From Clostridia bacterium (GTDB lineage Bacteria; Bacillota; Clostridia; TANB77; CAG-508), in the NCBI GenBank assembly GCA_022793905.1, contig JAAWDU010000063.1:1-48410 (forward strand): DNA of 48,410 bases, read 5' to 3'. Position numbers and translations under genes: made by a program. Positions 24,267-35,005 of the stretch are shown in pieces (the first letter of the stretch is position 1; every line of letters starts with the position of its first letter). Below the pieces are notes generated by a model. It ran no database searches, was not told where the DNA came from, and was given only the letters and a program-made list of their open reading frames with translations.

Positions 24267-25373
24267 ATGGTTCAAATAGAAAGAATTTTAGATGAGGCAA
24301 TACAAAGAGATGCATCAGATGTTCACTTAATTTGTGGTTTACAGCCAATTTTAAGAATAATAAGAGATTTAGTTCCAGTAAAGAACTCAGAAGTCTTAAC
24401 AGAAGACGATATGACAGAAATCTATGACTATTTCATAAGGGGAAATATAGAAAAAGACGAAGTTTTTGATGAAACTAGAAAAATAGATATGTCTTATGAA
24501 TATGGGAATATAAGGCTTAGGGTAAATGTTTCTATGCAAGAAGATGTACCGCTTTTTACATTAAGACTTATAAAAAATACACTTCCACCTTATAATTCTT
24601 TGGGAATTCCAGATGTAGTAAGGAATATGCTTAGCCAACCACAAGGGCTAATACTAGTTACTGGTAAAACAAACTCTGGTAAAACAACAACTTTAAATGC
24701 ACTTATAAATCAGATAAATGAAAACGAGAATAAAAAGATTTTAACACTTGAAAATCCAGTTGAATATAGACATGAATCAAAAAGGTCTATAATAGTTCAA
24801 AAAGAAATTGGACCTGGTAAAGATGTTCTTACATTTAGTGCAGGTGTTAAGAATTCACTAAGAGAAGATTGTGATATAGTAGTAATTGGAGAGATAAGAG
24901 ATAGAGAAACTATGGAAGCTGCAATTGAGACAGCAGAAGCAGGACATTTAGTAATAGGAACACTTCATACAAAATCTTGTGCAGAAACTCTAGATAGAAT
25001 GATAGACTTTTATGATATAAGAGACCAAGCAAGCATAAAATATATGATATCTTCATTACTTAAACTTGTTGTTTCACAAAGATTAATAAAAGGATTAGAT
25101 GGAAAATTAATATTAGTTCCAGAGGTTATGGTAGTAGATAGCATAGTTTCAGGACTTATCAGAAAAGAAAAGCTTGGTACAGCTGAAATAGAAGACGCAA
25201 TTCAAAGTGGGTCAGATAAAGGAAATATAAGCCTAATAAATTCACTTGCGCAACTATTTGTTGATGAAAAAATCACACTAGATCAGGCTAAAGCTCAAAT
25301 AGAGGATAAAAATATAGAAATACTAAACAGAACAATAATGCAAATGAAAATTAAAAAGGATAGATTACTTTAA
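24267..25373 (+). CDS. pilT: Twitching-motility ATPase PilT
   Basis: ASDVHLICGLQPILR, LVTGKTNSGKTTTLNALI, DCDIVVIGEIRDRETMEAAIETAEAGHLVIGTLHT; no CGG skip needed. Confidence 0.93.
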   Translation: MVQIERILDEAIQRDASDVHLICGLQPILRIIRDLVPVKNSEVLTEDDMTEIYDYFIRGNIEKDEVFDETRKIDMSYEYGNIRLRVNVSMQEDVPLFTLRLIKNTLPPYNSLGIPDVVRNMLSQPQGLILVTGKTNSGKTTTLNALINQINENENKKILTLENPVEYRHESKRSIIVQKEIGPGKDVLTFSAGVKNSLREDCDIVVIGEIRDRETMEAAIETAEAGHLVIGTLHTKSCAETLDRMIDFYDIRDQASIKYMISSLLKLVVSQRLIKGLDGKLILVPEVMVVDSIVSGLIRKEKLGTAEIEDAIQSGSDKGNISLINSLAQLFVDEKITLDQAKAQIEDKNIEILNRTIMQMKIKKDRLL

Positions 25374-25390
25374 TTTAAGGAGGTAAAACA

Positions 25391-26742
25391 ATGCCTATTT
25401 ACAGATATAAAGCAATGACAACGAATGGTATGATTGTTACAAATACAATTGAAGAAAGTAGTAAATACCTTGCAATTAAAAAACTTAAAAGAAATAATCT
25501 AATACCAATAAATGTAGACAAGTCATTGCAAAGAACAAAATCAAAAAGAACAGTTAGAAAAAATACAGCTGGTATTGAAGAAGTATTAAAAAATGTAGAT
25601 ACTGCAAACCTTTTAATAAGCAGAGAAAACAAAAAAATGTCTGCGGTAGATAAAATGTATTTTAATATTACTAAAACAGAAAGAATAACTCCAAGAGATA
25701 TCATTATATTTACACAAAACTTTTTATTACTGAAAAAAGCAAATTTTAATAATATTCATGCCTTAAATACAATTATAGATAGTACAGAAAACTTTAGGTT
25801 CAGAGGAATACTTGAAGATATTTTAGCAGGAGTTGAAGCACGGAGAAAATATGTATTCAACAATGGAATATTATGAAGACGTTTTTCCATTTTTATATAT
25901 TAACATGATAAAAGTAGGAGAACTTTCTCGGAAACTTAACAAATGCTTTAGACCAAGCACTAGATTATTTAGAAAATTCAGAATCGATAAATGCTACTTT
26001 GAGAAAAATTTTAGTGCCAAATATAATTCAGTTTGTACTGTTATTTGTAATGTTAATTGCAGGAACACTTATTGCATTACCTGCAATTCAAGATTTATAT
26101 ACTACTATGGGCTCAAAACAAGAACTACCAGGAATAAGTTTATGGTTTTCAGGAGTAGTTAACTGGTTAATCGCATTTTGGTATATACCAGTTGCTATAA
26201 TTGTAGGAATTATTTCAGCAATTGTATGGTATATAAATACTCCAAAAGGGAAGTTTAATTGGCACCACTTTAAGTATAGAATGCCAGTATTCGGGCAATT
26301 AATATTTGCAATAGACTTTTCAAGACTTATGAGAGCAATGCTCTTGAACTTAAGAAATGGTATGAGAATACAAGAGGCTCTAGATGTTTCAAAAAATGTT
26401 TCGAAGAATTTAGTTCTTCTTTCAATAATAGAAGCATCTATGAACAACATTTTAATAGGACAATCTTGGATAGAGCCATTTGAGAGGTCAAGACTTACAA
26501 CTCCAATGCAAACAGAGATGTTAAAAATAGGTATGAATACAGACCTTGCACAAATGATGGAAAAATTAGTTGAGTATATGGAAATAGATATTAATAACTT
26601 ACTAGATAAAACAATTAAGGTATTACCTCAAATTGTATATGGTATAGTTGGTGCATTATTAATATTCTTCGTATTAGTAGTATTGGTACCATGTATCTAC
26701 GTTTATATGGGTGGATGGTTACTTTCAGCATATGGACTATAA
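25391..26742 (+). CDS. pilC: Type IV pilus inner-membrane protein PilC
   Basis: T2SF domains, ITPRDIIIFTQNF. Skips at C25841 (GVEA-GENMYSTMEYYEDVFP) and C25929 (GELS-GNLTNALDQALDYLENSES). Confidence 0.92.
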
Positions 26743-26771
26743 TTAAAATCAAAGATTATATAGCTATTTTG

Positions 26772-26792
26772 GCCTCTTCTAAAAAAAGAGGC
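26772..26792 (+). terminator. Rho-independent terminator after pilC
   Basis: GCCTCTT...AAGAGGC followed by TTTTCC. Confidence 0.65.
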
Positions 26793-26979
26793 TTTTCCTA
26801 TATAAATAAGAGTTTTAAAACAAAATTACATAAAAAAATTATGTCGCCTTTTCTTACTCTTGCAAGGGTTTTACATAAAATTATTGCTAAAAAAACAAAA
26901 AAACTTGAATATACCTTGAAAAACTGGCATAAATATGATATTATAGTTATAGTTAATTTTTAGAAAAGAAGGAGATATC

Positions 26980-28111
26980 ATGGGAGATAAACTTGCAAAT
27001 GTATTAATTGTATTTATGATGGTAGTCATTATTGGCTTGCGGTGGTATGTATTATGTAAAAGCAATTGGTGGTGGAAACAATATTAAACAAGAAAATATG
27101 CCAATGACTCAAGAGCAAATTACTGCGAATTTACAAACAATTAGTACAAATACAAAAACTGTAAATATGAATGCAGAAGAAAATAGAGCTCCAATTGCAC
27201 CAGATTTAGATACAAATTCAAGTATTTATGCAAATACAAGTGTATCACAAGATTCTAGATATTATTATAATCAGCTTGGTGAAAATTCGAAAATAATTTA
27301 TGATGCAATAGTTAATAATATAGATAAACTAAAGAATGGAAATGAAAGAATAAATATTGACGCCGATTTATCAGCACTTTGGAATAATGGTAATGGAGAA
27401 GAAGAATTAAATTATGTGTATGGTGACGCAGTAAATGCAGTTAATCTTGATAAATCAGAATTGTTTTACATAGATTTTTCTAAAATGTCATTAAATGTAT
27501 TTAAGACATCAAGCTTTTTCTCTACAAAATTTGAATTTTATATAGATGTAGATAAAAGTAGATATTCAAATTATTATGCAGATGGATTTGAAAATAGCAC
27601 GCAAGTGGCAATTGCAATTTCACAAGTTGAAAGCGTAAAAAAACAAGTTGGAGAAGCTTGCAAAGGAAATGATTATGCGAAAATAAAGACAGTACATGAT
27701 TGGCTTATAGAGTATATGGAATATAATGGAGATAGTTCACATAAAGCAAGTATATATGGTGCTTTCTTAGAAAGAAAAGGGGTTTGTGAAAGTTATGCAA
27801 GATCACTTAAATATATACTTGATGATTTAGGAATAGAAAATATTCTTGCGACAGGAACTGCTACAAATTCTAGTGGAAATACAGAAGACCATATGTGGAA
27901 TTATGTTAAACTAGAAGGAAATTGGTATGCGGTAGATGCTACTTGGGATGATCCTGTTATTTTAGGTGGCGGAACTATTTCAAATGAAGTGAAGCATAGA
28001 TATTTCTTAAAAGGAAGCAAGGAATTTTTCAAAAATCATACTGAAAGAATGACAATATCAGAAAGTAATAAAATTTTTGCTTTGCCTAAACTTTCAAGCA
28101 ATAATTATTAA
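26980..28111 (+). CDS. Transglutaminase-like (SgrR/YebA-type core) protein
   Basis: KGVCESYARSLKYILDDLGIENILATG...DHMWNYVKLEGNWYAVDATWDDP Cys-His-Asp triad. Skip at C27040 joins the membrane anchor MGDKLANVLIVFMMVVIIGL-GGMYYVKAIGGG. Confidence 0.85.
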
Positions 28112-28179
28112 AATAAATTTGTATAAAAATGGATAGCTTTGTAAATAATACTAAAAAAAGAGAAGGGACTTGATGTATT

Positions 28180-28758
28180 ATGAACAAGAAATCCATTTTT
28201 ATTTTATGTGCATTAGTTTTATTTTTTGGAACTGCATATATAACTACATTAAAGCTAGACGAAGAGAAAGAAGAAATTAAGTCAGTAGAAGAAATAGGGG
28301 AGATAGAAGTAAATGTACAGAAAATAGAAAATACTGTAGCTGTTAGCACTGAGGAAGTAAAAACAACACCTAGTACAAAACTCGTTTTAAAAAAAGTATA
28401 TGGAGATTGTGAACATAGTGATGAGGAAGAGTCAATCATTCCAGAAGAAATGGTAAATTTATCCAAAGAAGAAATGGCAGAAAAATATAAATCTTGGGAA
28501 ATTGAGAAATTTGAGAAAGATAAAGTGGTTTTAACTAAAGAAGTTGCTAGTTTCTGCGGAGAACATTTTCTAGTTAAAGAGGAGCAAGGATGTGTTTCAA
28601 TTTATAATTTAGATGAGGAAGGAAATACAAGTCTTAAAGAGGTTGCTGATATAGCTTATGAGTATTTACCAGAAACAGATAAAATTATTTTGAAAAATGG
28701 AATTTATGTATATGGTGTAGAGGCATTAAACAAAATAAAAGAAGACTATGAAGCTTAG
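28180..28758 (+). CDS. Hypothetical membrane-anchored protein (BofC-like C-terminus possible)
   Basis: N-terminal TM, C-terminal KEVADIAYEYLPETDKIILKNGIYVYG. Confidence 0.5.
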   Translation: MNKKSIFILCALVLFFGTAYITTLKLDEEKEEIKSVEEIGEIEVNVQKIENTVAVSTEEVKTTPSTKLVLKKVYGDCEHSDEEESIIPEEMVNLSKEEMAEKYKSWEIEKFEKDKVVLTKEVASFCGEHFLVKEEQGCVSIYNLDEEGNTSLKEVADIAYEYLPETDKIILKNGIYVYGVEALNKIKEDYEA

Positions 28759-28770
28759 TCTTCTTAAAAA

Positions 28771-29341
28771 TTATTTTAATTTCTCTTTTTCATCTTTTAT
28801 ATATTTTTGCATATTGAATGCCCTGAAGTAGAGAACTAAAGCTGATAGAGTTGCAAGTAAAGCTATGCAGTAAATATAGATGGAGAAATCATATATTGCT
28901 GTTTCAAAAATATTATTATTCAAATAACGTATTATTAGTGAACATGCAATTGCTAAATAAAATAATACTGTTGCAAGTTTTCCATACCATTTGCTAGAAA
29001 CTACTAATTCTTTTCCATAGAGAAACGAAGCGCCGAGAAATCATCGCAAATTCTTTAACAACTACAACTGCAAGTATCCAAAAAGGAATAATAGCTTTTA
29101 CTGCAAGAGTTACAAGTATAGCTACCTGTGTTGCTTTATCTGCAAAAGGATCCATTAGTTTTCCAAAATCTGTTATAAAATTAAATTTTCGTGCAATTGT
29201 TCCATCTAGAACATCTGTTAAACCAGATATAATAAGAAAAATTACAGCAATTATAAACTTTTCATGTGCAATTGAAATTACTATAGGTGGTATAAGTATA
29301 AATCTAAGCATTGTTAAAATATTAGGTATGTGTTTTAGCAT
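28771..29341 (-). CDS. pgsA: CDP-diacylglycerol-glycerol-3-phosphate 3-phosphatidyltransferase
   Basis: SGLTDVLDGTIARKFNFITDFGKLMDPFADK. Minus-strand CGG skip (G29035 on +) restores EFAMIS-GASFLYGKELVVSSKWYGKLATV. Confidence 0.93.
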
Positions 29342-29366
29342 ATATATTTCCTCCAAATATAACAGT

Positions 29367-31647
29367 CTATTTTTTAAAAATTAATTTTCCTTCTTTTAAA
29401 TCAACCTTGATATTATCACCATTGACTATTTCTTGTCTTAATATTTTTTCTGATAATTCATCTTCAATATATCTTTGAATAGCACGTCTTAGAGGTCTTG
29501 CACCATATTTTAAATCAGTACCTTTTTCAAGCAAATACTCTTTTGCCTTTGTATTTACAACTATTGTAATATTTTTATCAGCAAGAGCCTTTTTTGTATC
29601 TTCAAGCATTAAGTCTACAATTTCAAGAAGTTCAGATTTATTTAAAGACTTAAATACTACAATTTCATCAATTCTATTCAAAAATTCAGGTCTGAAAGTT
29701 TCTTTTAAACTATCCAAGATTTTATTTGAATCTATTGTCTGTTTACCAAAACCAATAGAATTATTATTCAAATTAGAACCAGAATTAGATGTCATTATGA
29801 TTATTGTGTTTTCAAAGCTTACAGTATTTCCTTGTGAATCAGTAAGTTTACCATCATCTAAAACTTGAAGCAAAATATTAAAAACATCACTATGAGCTTT
29901 TTCTATTTCATCTAAAAGTACAATTGAATAAGGTTTTCTTTTTACTTTTTCAGTAAGCTGTCCTGCATCATCATATCCAACATATCCGAGGAGGAGAACC
30001 AATAAGTTTAGCAGTAGAATGAGACTCCATATATTCTGACATATCTACTCTAATTATGGCATCTCTATTGCCAAACATTTCAAACGCAAGAGTTTTGGCA
30101 AGTTCTGTTTTACCAACACCTGTTGGACCAACAAATAAGAAAGAAGGTGGTCTTTTAGTTGATTTTAGTCCTGCACGATTTCTTCTAATAGCACGAGCAA
30201 CTGATGATACAGCCTCTTCTTGACCAATTATTTTATTATGCAAGTTTCCTTCTAGATTTAAAAGTTTTGCAGTTTCTTCTTCTGTGATTTTAGTTACAGG
30301 AATTTTTGTCCAATGCTCAATAACTTCTGCAATATCACCGAATAGTAACTTCTTTTAATTTTAAGTTTTTATTTATTTCTTCAATTTCATCAAGAAGCTT
30401 ACATTCACGAGTCTTCAAGTCTGCAGCTTTTTGATAATCTTCTGTAGAATCAGCTTGTGCTGCTTCATTTTTTTCTTCTTGAACTTCTTTTAATTCATTT
30501 TTTAATAATTCTAGTTTATAGAGTTCTTTGTTATCTAAATTTATCCTAGAGCATGCTTCATCTAAAATGTCAATTGCTTTATCTGGAAGAAATCTATCAT
30601 GAATATATTTTTCAGACATATTAACTGTTTGGCGAATCACTTCATTTGAAATTTTTACCTTGTGGAATTCCTCATAATATTTTTTTATACCGCATTAATA
30701 TATCTGTTGCTTTTTCTGGATTTGGTTCTTCAACTATTACAGTTTGAAACCTTCTTTCAAGAGCTGAGTCTTTTTCTATATGTTTTCTATATTCCTTTAA
30801 AGTAGTAGTTCCAATTAACTGAAGTTCTCCGATTTGCAAGAGGTGGTTTCAAGATATTTGCTGCATTCATTGCATTTTCGCCATCACCAGAGCCTACAAT
30901 ACTATGTATTTCATCAATAACTAAAATAATATTTTTAAGAGATTTACATTCATCAATAATTCCCTTCATTCTTGCTTCAAATTGACCCCTAAACTGTGTA
31001 CCTGCAACAACAGATGTCATGTCTAGAAGATAAACTTCTTTATTTAAAAGCTTTGCAGGAACTTGAGAATTTGCAATTGCAATTGCAAGACCTTGAGCAA
31101 TTGCCGTTTTACCAACACCAGGTTCGCCAATTAAACAAGGATTATTTTTTGTACGTCTATTTAAAATTTGAATAATTCTTTTTATTTCTGAACTTCTACC
31201 AATTACTGCATCTAATTCATTATTTTTTGCTTTATTTGTAAGATTAGTTCCATATAAATCAAGAAACTTTTTCTTTTTCTCTTTAGTTTTTTTATCGACT
31301 TTAGTTCTTTTAGTTGTATTAGGATTCTTGTTTTCAGATTGATTATTTGGTGCACCATTAAATATATTTCCAATAATAGCTCCAATAGGAACCATATTTT
31401 CATTTGCTTCATCAAAGTCCATATCAGAAAGCTCCATATTATTTGAAATATTATTAAACATTGCTTCAAATTGTTCTGCAACATTAGCAAGATCGATATC
31501 GTTATTTCCAAGCACTGATTGCAAAGGTTTTATACCTTTTTCCTTTGCACAATTTAAACAATAACCTGTAACTTGCTTTGGGTCTTTTTCTGTAGGAGTA
31601 TTTATAAAGATTACTGCTTGTTCATGTTTGCATATTGAGCATAGCAT
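29367..31647 (-). CDS. clpC: ClpC-type AAA+ ATPase with N-terminal Cys4 (UvrB/McsA-like) region
   Basis: Two AAA modules ([30 protein letters not shown]). Minus-strand skips with C complementary to 29988 ([15 protein letters not shown]), 30340 ([19 protein letters not shown]), 30692 ([16 protein letters not shown]), 30831 ([24 protein letters not shown]). Confidence 0.93.
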
Positions 31648-31790
31648 AAGTTAAGTCCTCCTTTTTTGCTTAAACTATATCTATTAATAATACACTAAAA
31701 CACATAAAAAGTCAAGCTTGGCAAATCATTTAAAATATGCTATAATATTAATATATACTATTATAATTTTTTGTGTGAAGGAGAAATCAA

Positions 31791-32633
31791 ATGAAGATTA
31801 AAGATGAAATTAATGTAAGAAATATATGTTTTGGGATTATTATTTTAATTTGTGTGCTAGCTTTAGTATATGCTGTATACTATCAAGTTTTTATAAAAAA
31901 TGCACCGCCTAAAGTGCCAGATGTGCCAGCTCAGATTGAAGATATAGACTTTGCAGAACTTTTTGATAATCAAATGCATTTGCAAAACTATAATAGTTCA
32001 GCTTTTGCAGTAAAGATAGAGCCTACAAAAGAAATTATATACAATGCATATACTTTTAATGAAGCTTTTGAAGATAAATATGAGATACAAGCAAATATAC
32101 CAATGCTTAATGTAAATAATGAAAAAATAGTAAATATAGACAAAGAAATAATTGCAACATTTTATGATAAGATAAATAATATTATAGAAGGTGCAAAGGA
32201 AAAAGATTTTAAGAAAACAATTTATACAGTTTCTTATACGGGGTATTTGAATGAAAATATATTATCTGTAGTAATTAGAGCAACCCTTAAAGAAGGTGAT
32301 AATGCACAAAGAGTTATAATAAAAGGATACAACTATAATTTGTCAACAAATCAAGAGGTGCCTTTGAAAGATATGTTAGAAATAAAGGGAATTGATGTAA
32401 CATATGTTGAATCACAAATTACAAATACGATTCAAAGAGCAATAAACTATTCAAATAATATGGCCTCACTCGGATATGAGGTTTATAAGAGAAATATAAA
32501 AGATGAGATTTATAAAGTAGAAAACTCAAATAATTATGTTATGGGACCAAATGGAAGTATATACATAATCTATGCCTATGGAAATTCTAGTTTTACTTCT
32601 GATAATGATGTTGTGTATATTAAACCTAACTAG
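31791..32633 (+). CDS. Membrane-anchored hypothetical protein (DUF3298-like possible)
   Basis: N-terminal TM, no CGG skip needed. Confidence 0.5.
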   Translation: MKIKDEINVRNICFGIIILICVLALVYAVYYQVFIKNAPPKVPDVPAQIEDIDFAELFDNQMHLQNYNSSAFAVKIEPTKEIIYNAYTFNEAFEDKYEIQANIPMLNVNNEKIVNIDKEIIATFYDKINNIIEGAKEKDFKKTIYTVSYTGYLNENILSVVIRATLKEGDNAQRVIIKGYNYNLSTNQEVPLKDMLEIKGIDVTYVESQITNTIQRAINYSNNMASLGYEVYKRNIKDEIYKVENSNNYVMGPNGSIYIIYAYGNSSFTSDNDVVYIKPN

Positions 32634-32663
32634 GAAATTTATGATAAATTCTTGCAAAAAGCC

Positions 32664-32692
32664 TTGACAAAAGGCTAGAAACGTAGTAAAAT
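32664..32692 (+). promoter_or_regulatory. Promoter of rimP-nusA-infB operon
   Basis: TTGACA - 17 nt - TAAAAT. Confidence 0.75.
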
Positions 32693-32716
32693 AATAATGC
32701 AAATAAGAGAATTAAG

Positions 32717-32743
32717 AAAGCGTGGAAGCAAATTCCACGCTTT
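32717..32743 (+). promoter_or_regulatory. Leader hairpin upstream of rimP
   Basis: AAAGCGTGGAA-GCAAA-TTCCACGCTTT. Confidence 0.6.
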
Positions 32744-32770
32744 ACCTATGCTTATAGGCAAAGGAGGAAT

Positions 32771-33227
32771 ATGGCAAATATAGAAGAAAAAGTTACAGAT
32801 TTAGTAAGAGAAAAAATAGAAAAACTTGGGTATAATCTATATGATGTAGAATATACAAAAGAAGGAAAAGACTATTTTCTAAGAATATATATTGATAGTC
32901 AAAAAGGAATAAGTCTAGAAGATTGTGAAAAAGTAACAGGAGAAGTAAATGACTTACTAGATACAGCAGATTACATTAAAGAAGGGTATTTTTTAGAAGT
33001 ATCCTCTACAGGAATAGAAAGACTATTAAGAAAAGAAAAACACTTAGAAGGTGCTATAGGAGAAGAAATAGAAATAAAATTATTTAAAACTATAGAAAAA
33101 CAAAAAACATTATCACGGTATACTTAAAAAGTTTGATAAAGAAAAGATATATATCCAAACAGGAACAGAGGAAAAAGAAATAGAAAGAAGTTTAATTGCA
33201 CAAATAAAAGTAAAATATAATTGGTAG
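32771..33227 (+). CDS. rimP: Ribosome maturation factor RimP
   Basis: YDVEYTKEGKDYFLRIYIDSQKGISLEDCEKVTGEVNDLLD...EVSSTGIERLL. Skip at C33116. Confidence 0.92.
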
Positions 33228-33275
33228 GAAAGAAATTCAAGAAAGCTATATCTTGAATAGAAAGGGTTGATTAAA

Positions 33276-34419
33276 ATGAAAGCAATTGATAACAAAGAAT
33301 TAGAAATAGCTTTAGAAGCTTTGGAAAAAGAAAGAGGAATAAAAAAAGATTATTTAATGGAACAAATAGAAATAGCTTTAATCACAGCATATAAAAATAA
33401 CTATAAAGAAAGTGAAAATGTAAAAGTATTAATTGATAGAGCAACTCGGAGAAACACATATATTTTCAGTAAAAGAAATTGTAGAAGAGTTGGAAAATCC
33501 AGTAACACAAATAACGAAAGAAGAAGCGGCAAAATATAGTAAAAATTTAATGGTAGGAGATACAATAGATATAGAAATAAATCCAAGAAATTTTGGCAGA
33601 ATTGCAGCTCAAACAGCAAAACAAGTGATAATTCAGAAATTAAGAGAAGCAGAAAGAGATATGGTATTTAGTGAATTTAATGAAAGAAAAGGAGAAATAG
33701 TATCTGGAATAGTACAAAAGGCAGATGCAGGAGCTATAGTTTTAGACCTTGGAAAACTAGAAGGAATAATGCCTGCAAAAGAGCAAATACCAACAGAAAA
33801 ATATAAAGTTAATGATAAAGTAAAAGCATATGTTGTAGATGTAGTTAGAGGTACTAAAGGTGCTCCACAAGTTATAATTTCAAGAACAGCAGGAGATTTT
33901 GTAAAAAAACTATTTGAATTCGAAATACCAGAAATATATGAAGGACTAATTGAAGTAAAAAGTGTTTCAAGAGATCCGGGAAATAGATGTAAAGTCGCAG
34001 TCCATGCGCAAAATGAAAATATAGACCCAGTAGGTTCTTGTGTAGGACAAAAAGGAGTAAGAATTCAAAATATAATAAATGAGTTAAATGGAGAAAAAAT
34101 AGATGTGATTGAATGGGATGAAGATCCAGCAATTTTTATATCTTCAGCTCTACTTCCAGCAAAAGTAATGGCTGTAGATATAAATGAAGAAGAAAAATCA
34201 GCAAGAGTAATTGTTCCAGATGACCAATTATCACTTGCAATAGGCAAATCTGGTCAGAATGCAAGACTTGCTGCAAGACTTACTAATTGGAAAATAGATA
34301 TTAAATCAGAAACACAATTTAGAGAAATGTTAATGAAAATGCAAGAAGAAAGTGAAGAACAAGAAATAGAAGATGAATCAGAAATAGACATTAAACTAGA
34401 TGAGAATGAGGAGATTTAA
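33276..34419 (+). CDS. nusA: Transcription termination/antitermination factor NusA
   Basis: SVSRDPGNRCKVAVHAQNENIDPVGSCVGQKGVRIQNI. Skip at C33447 (IDRAT-GETHIFSVKEIVEE). Confidence 0.95.
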
Positions 34420-34687
34420 TAATTTGAAAGAAAAACTGAAAAGAACATGCATAGGGTGCAGAAAAAAGGGAGAAAAGCAAGAATTTATAAGGATTGTATG
34501 TAACAAACAAAAAGAAATAAATGTTGATTTTAAACAGAAATTAGAAGGTAGAGGAGCTTATATTTGTAAGGATACATTATGCTTTCAAAAAATGCAAAAA
34601 GGTAATAGACTGAAAAATGCACTTAAGACAAATGTTGATGATAAAAAATATGAGGAATTAAGAGGTGTGATATTTGACGGAAAGTGA
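34400..34687 (+). CDS. YlxR-family RNA-binding protein
   Basis: RTCIGCRKKGEKQEFIRIV...GRGAYIC; start uncertain. Confidence 0.88.
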   Translation: MRMRRFNNLKEKLKRTCIGCRKKGEKQEFIRIVCNKQKEINVDFKQKLEGRGAYICKDTLCFQKMQKGNRLKNALKTNVDDKKYEELRGVIFDGK

Positions 34688-35005
34688 TAAGATTCTGGGA
34701 ATACTCGGACTTTGTGCTAGGTCACGGAAAAGTAATCTCAGGTATGGATGCAGTAACAGATAGTGTTAAAAAACACAAAACTAAGCTTGTTATTGTGGCG
34801 GTAGATACATCTGAAAAATCTAAAAAAAACATAAAATATGTTTGTACTAATAATGAAGTAACTGTAATAGAATTAAGTACAATAGAAAACTTAAGCCATA
34901 TTATTGGTAAAAAAAATAAGGCTATAATAGGGATAACAGACAAAAATTTTTCAGATGGAATACTAGAAAAATATAATCGGGGGTGATTTGCTATGGGAAA
35001 AGTAA
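34674..35005 (+). CDS. L7Ae-like ribosomal protein (YlxQ family)
   Basis: TTG start. Skips at C34725 ([34 protein letters not shown]) and C34978 ([14 protein letters not shown]); end overlaps infB start. Confidence 0.85.
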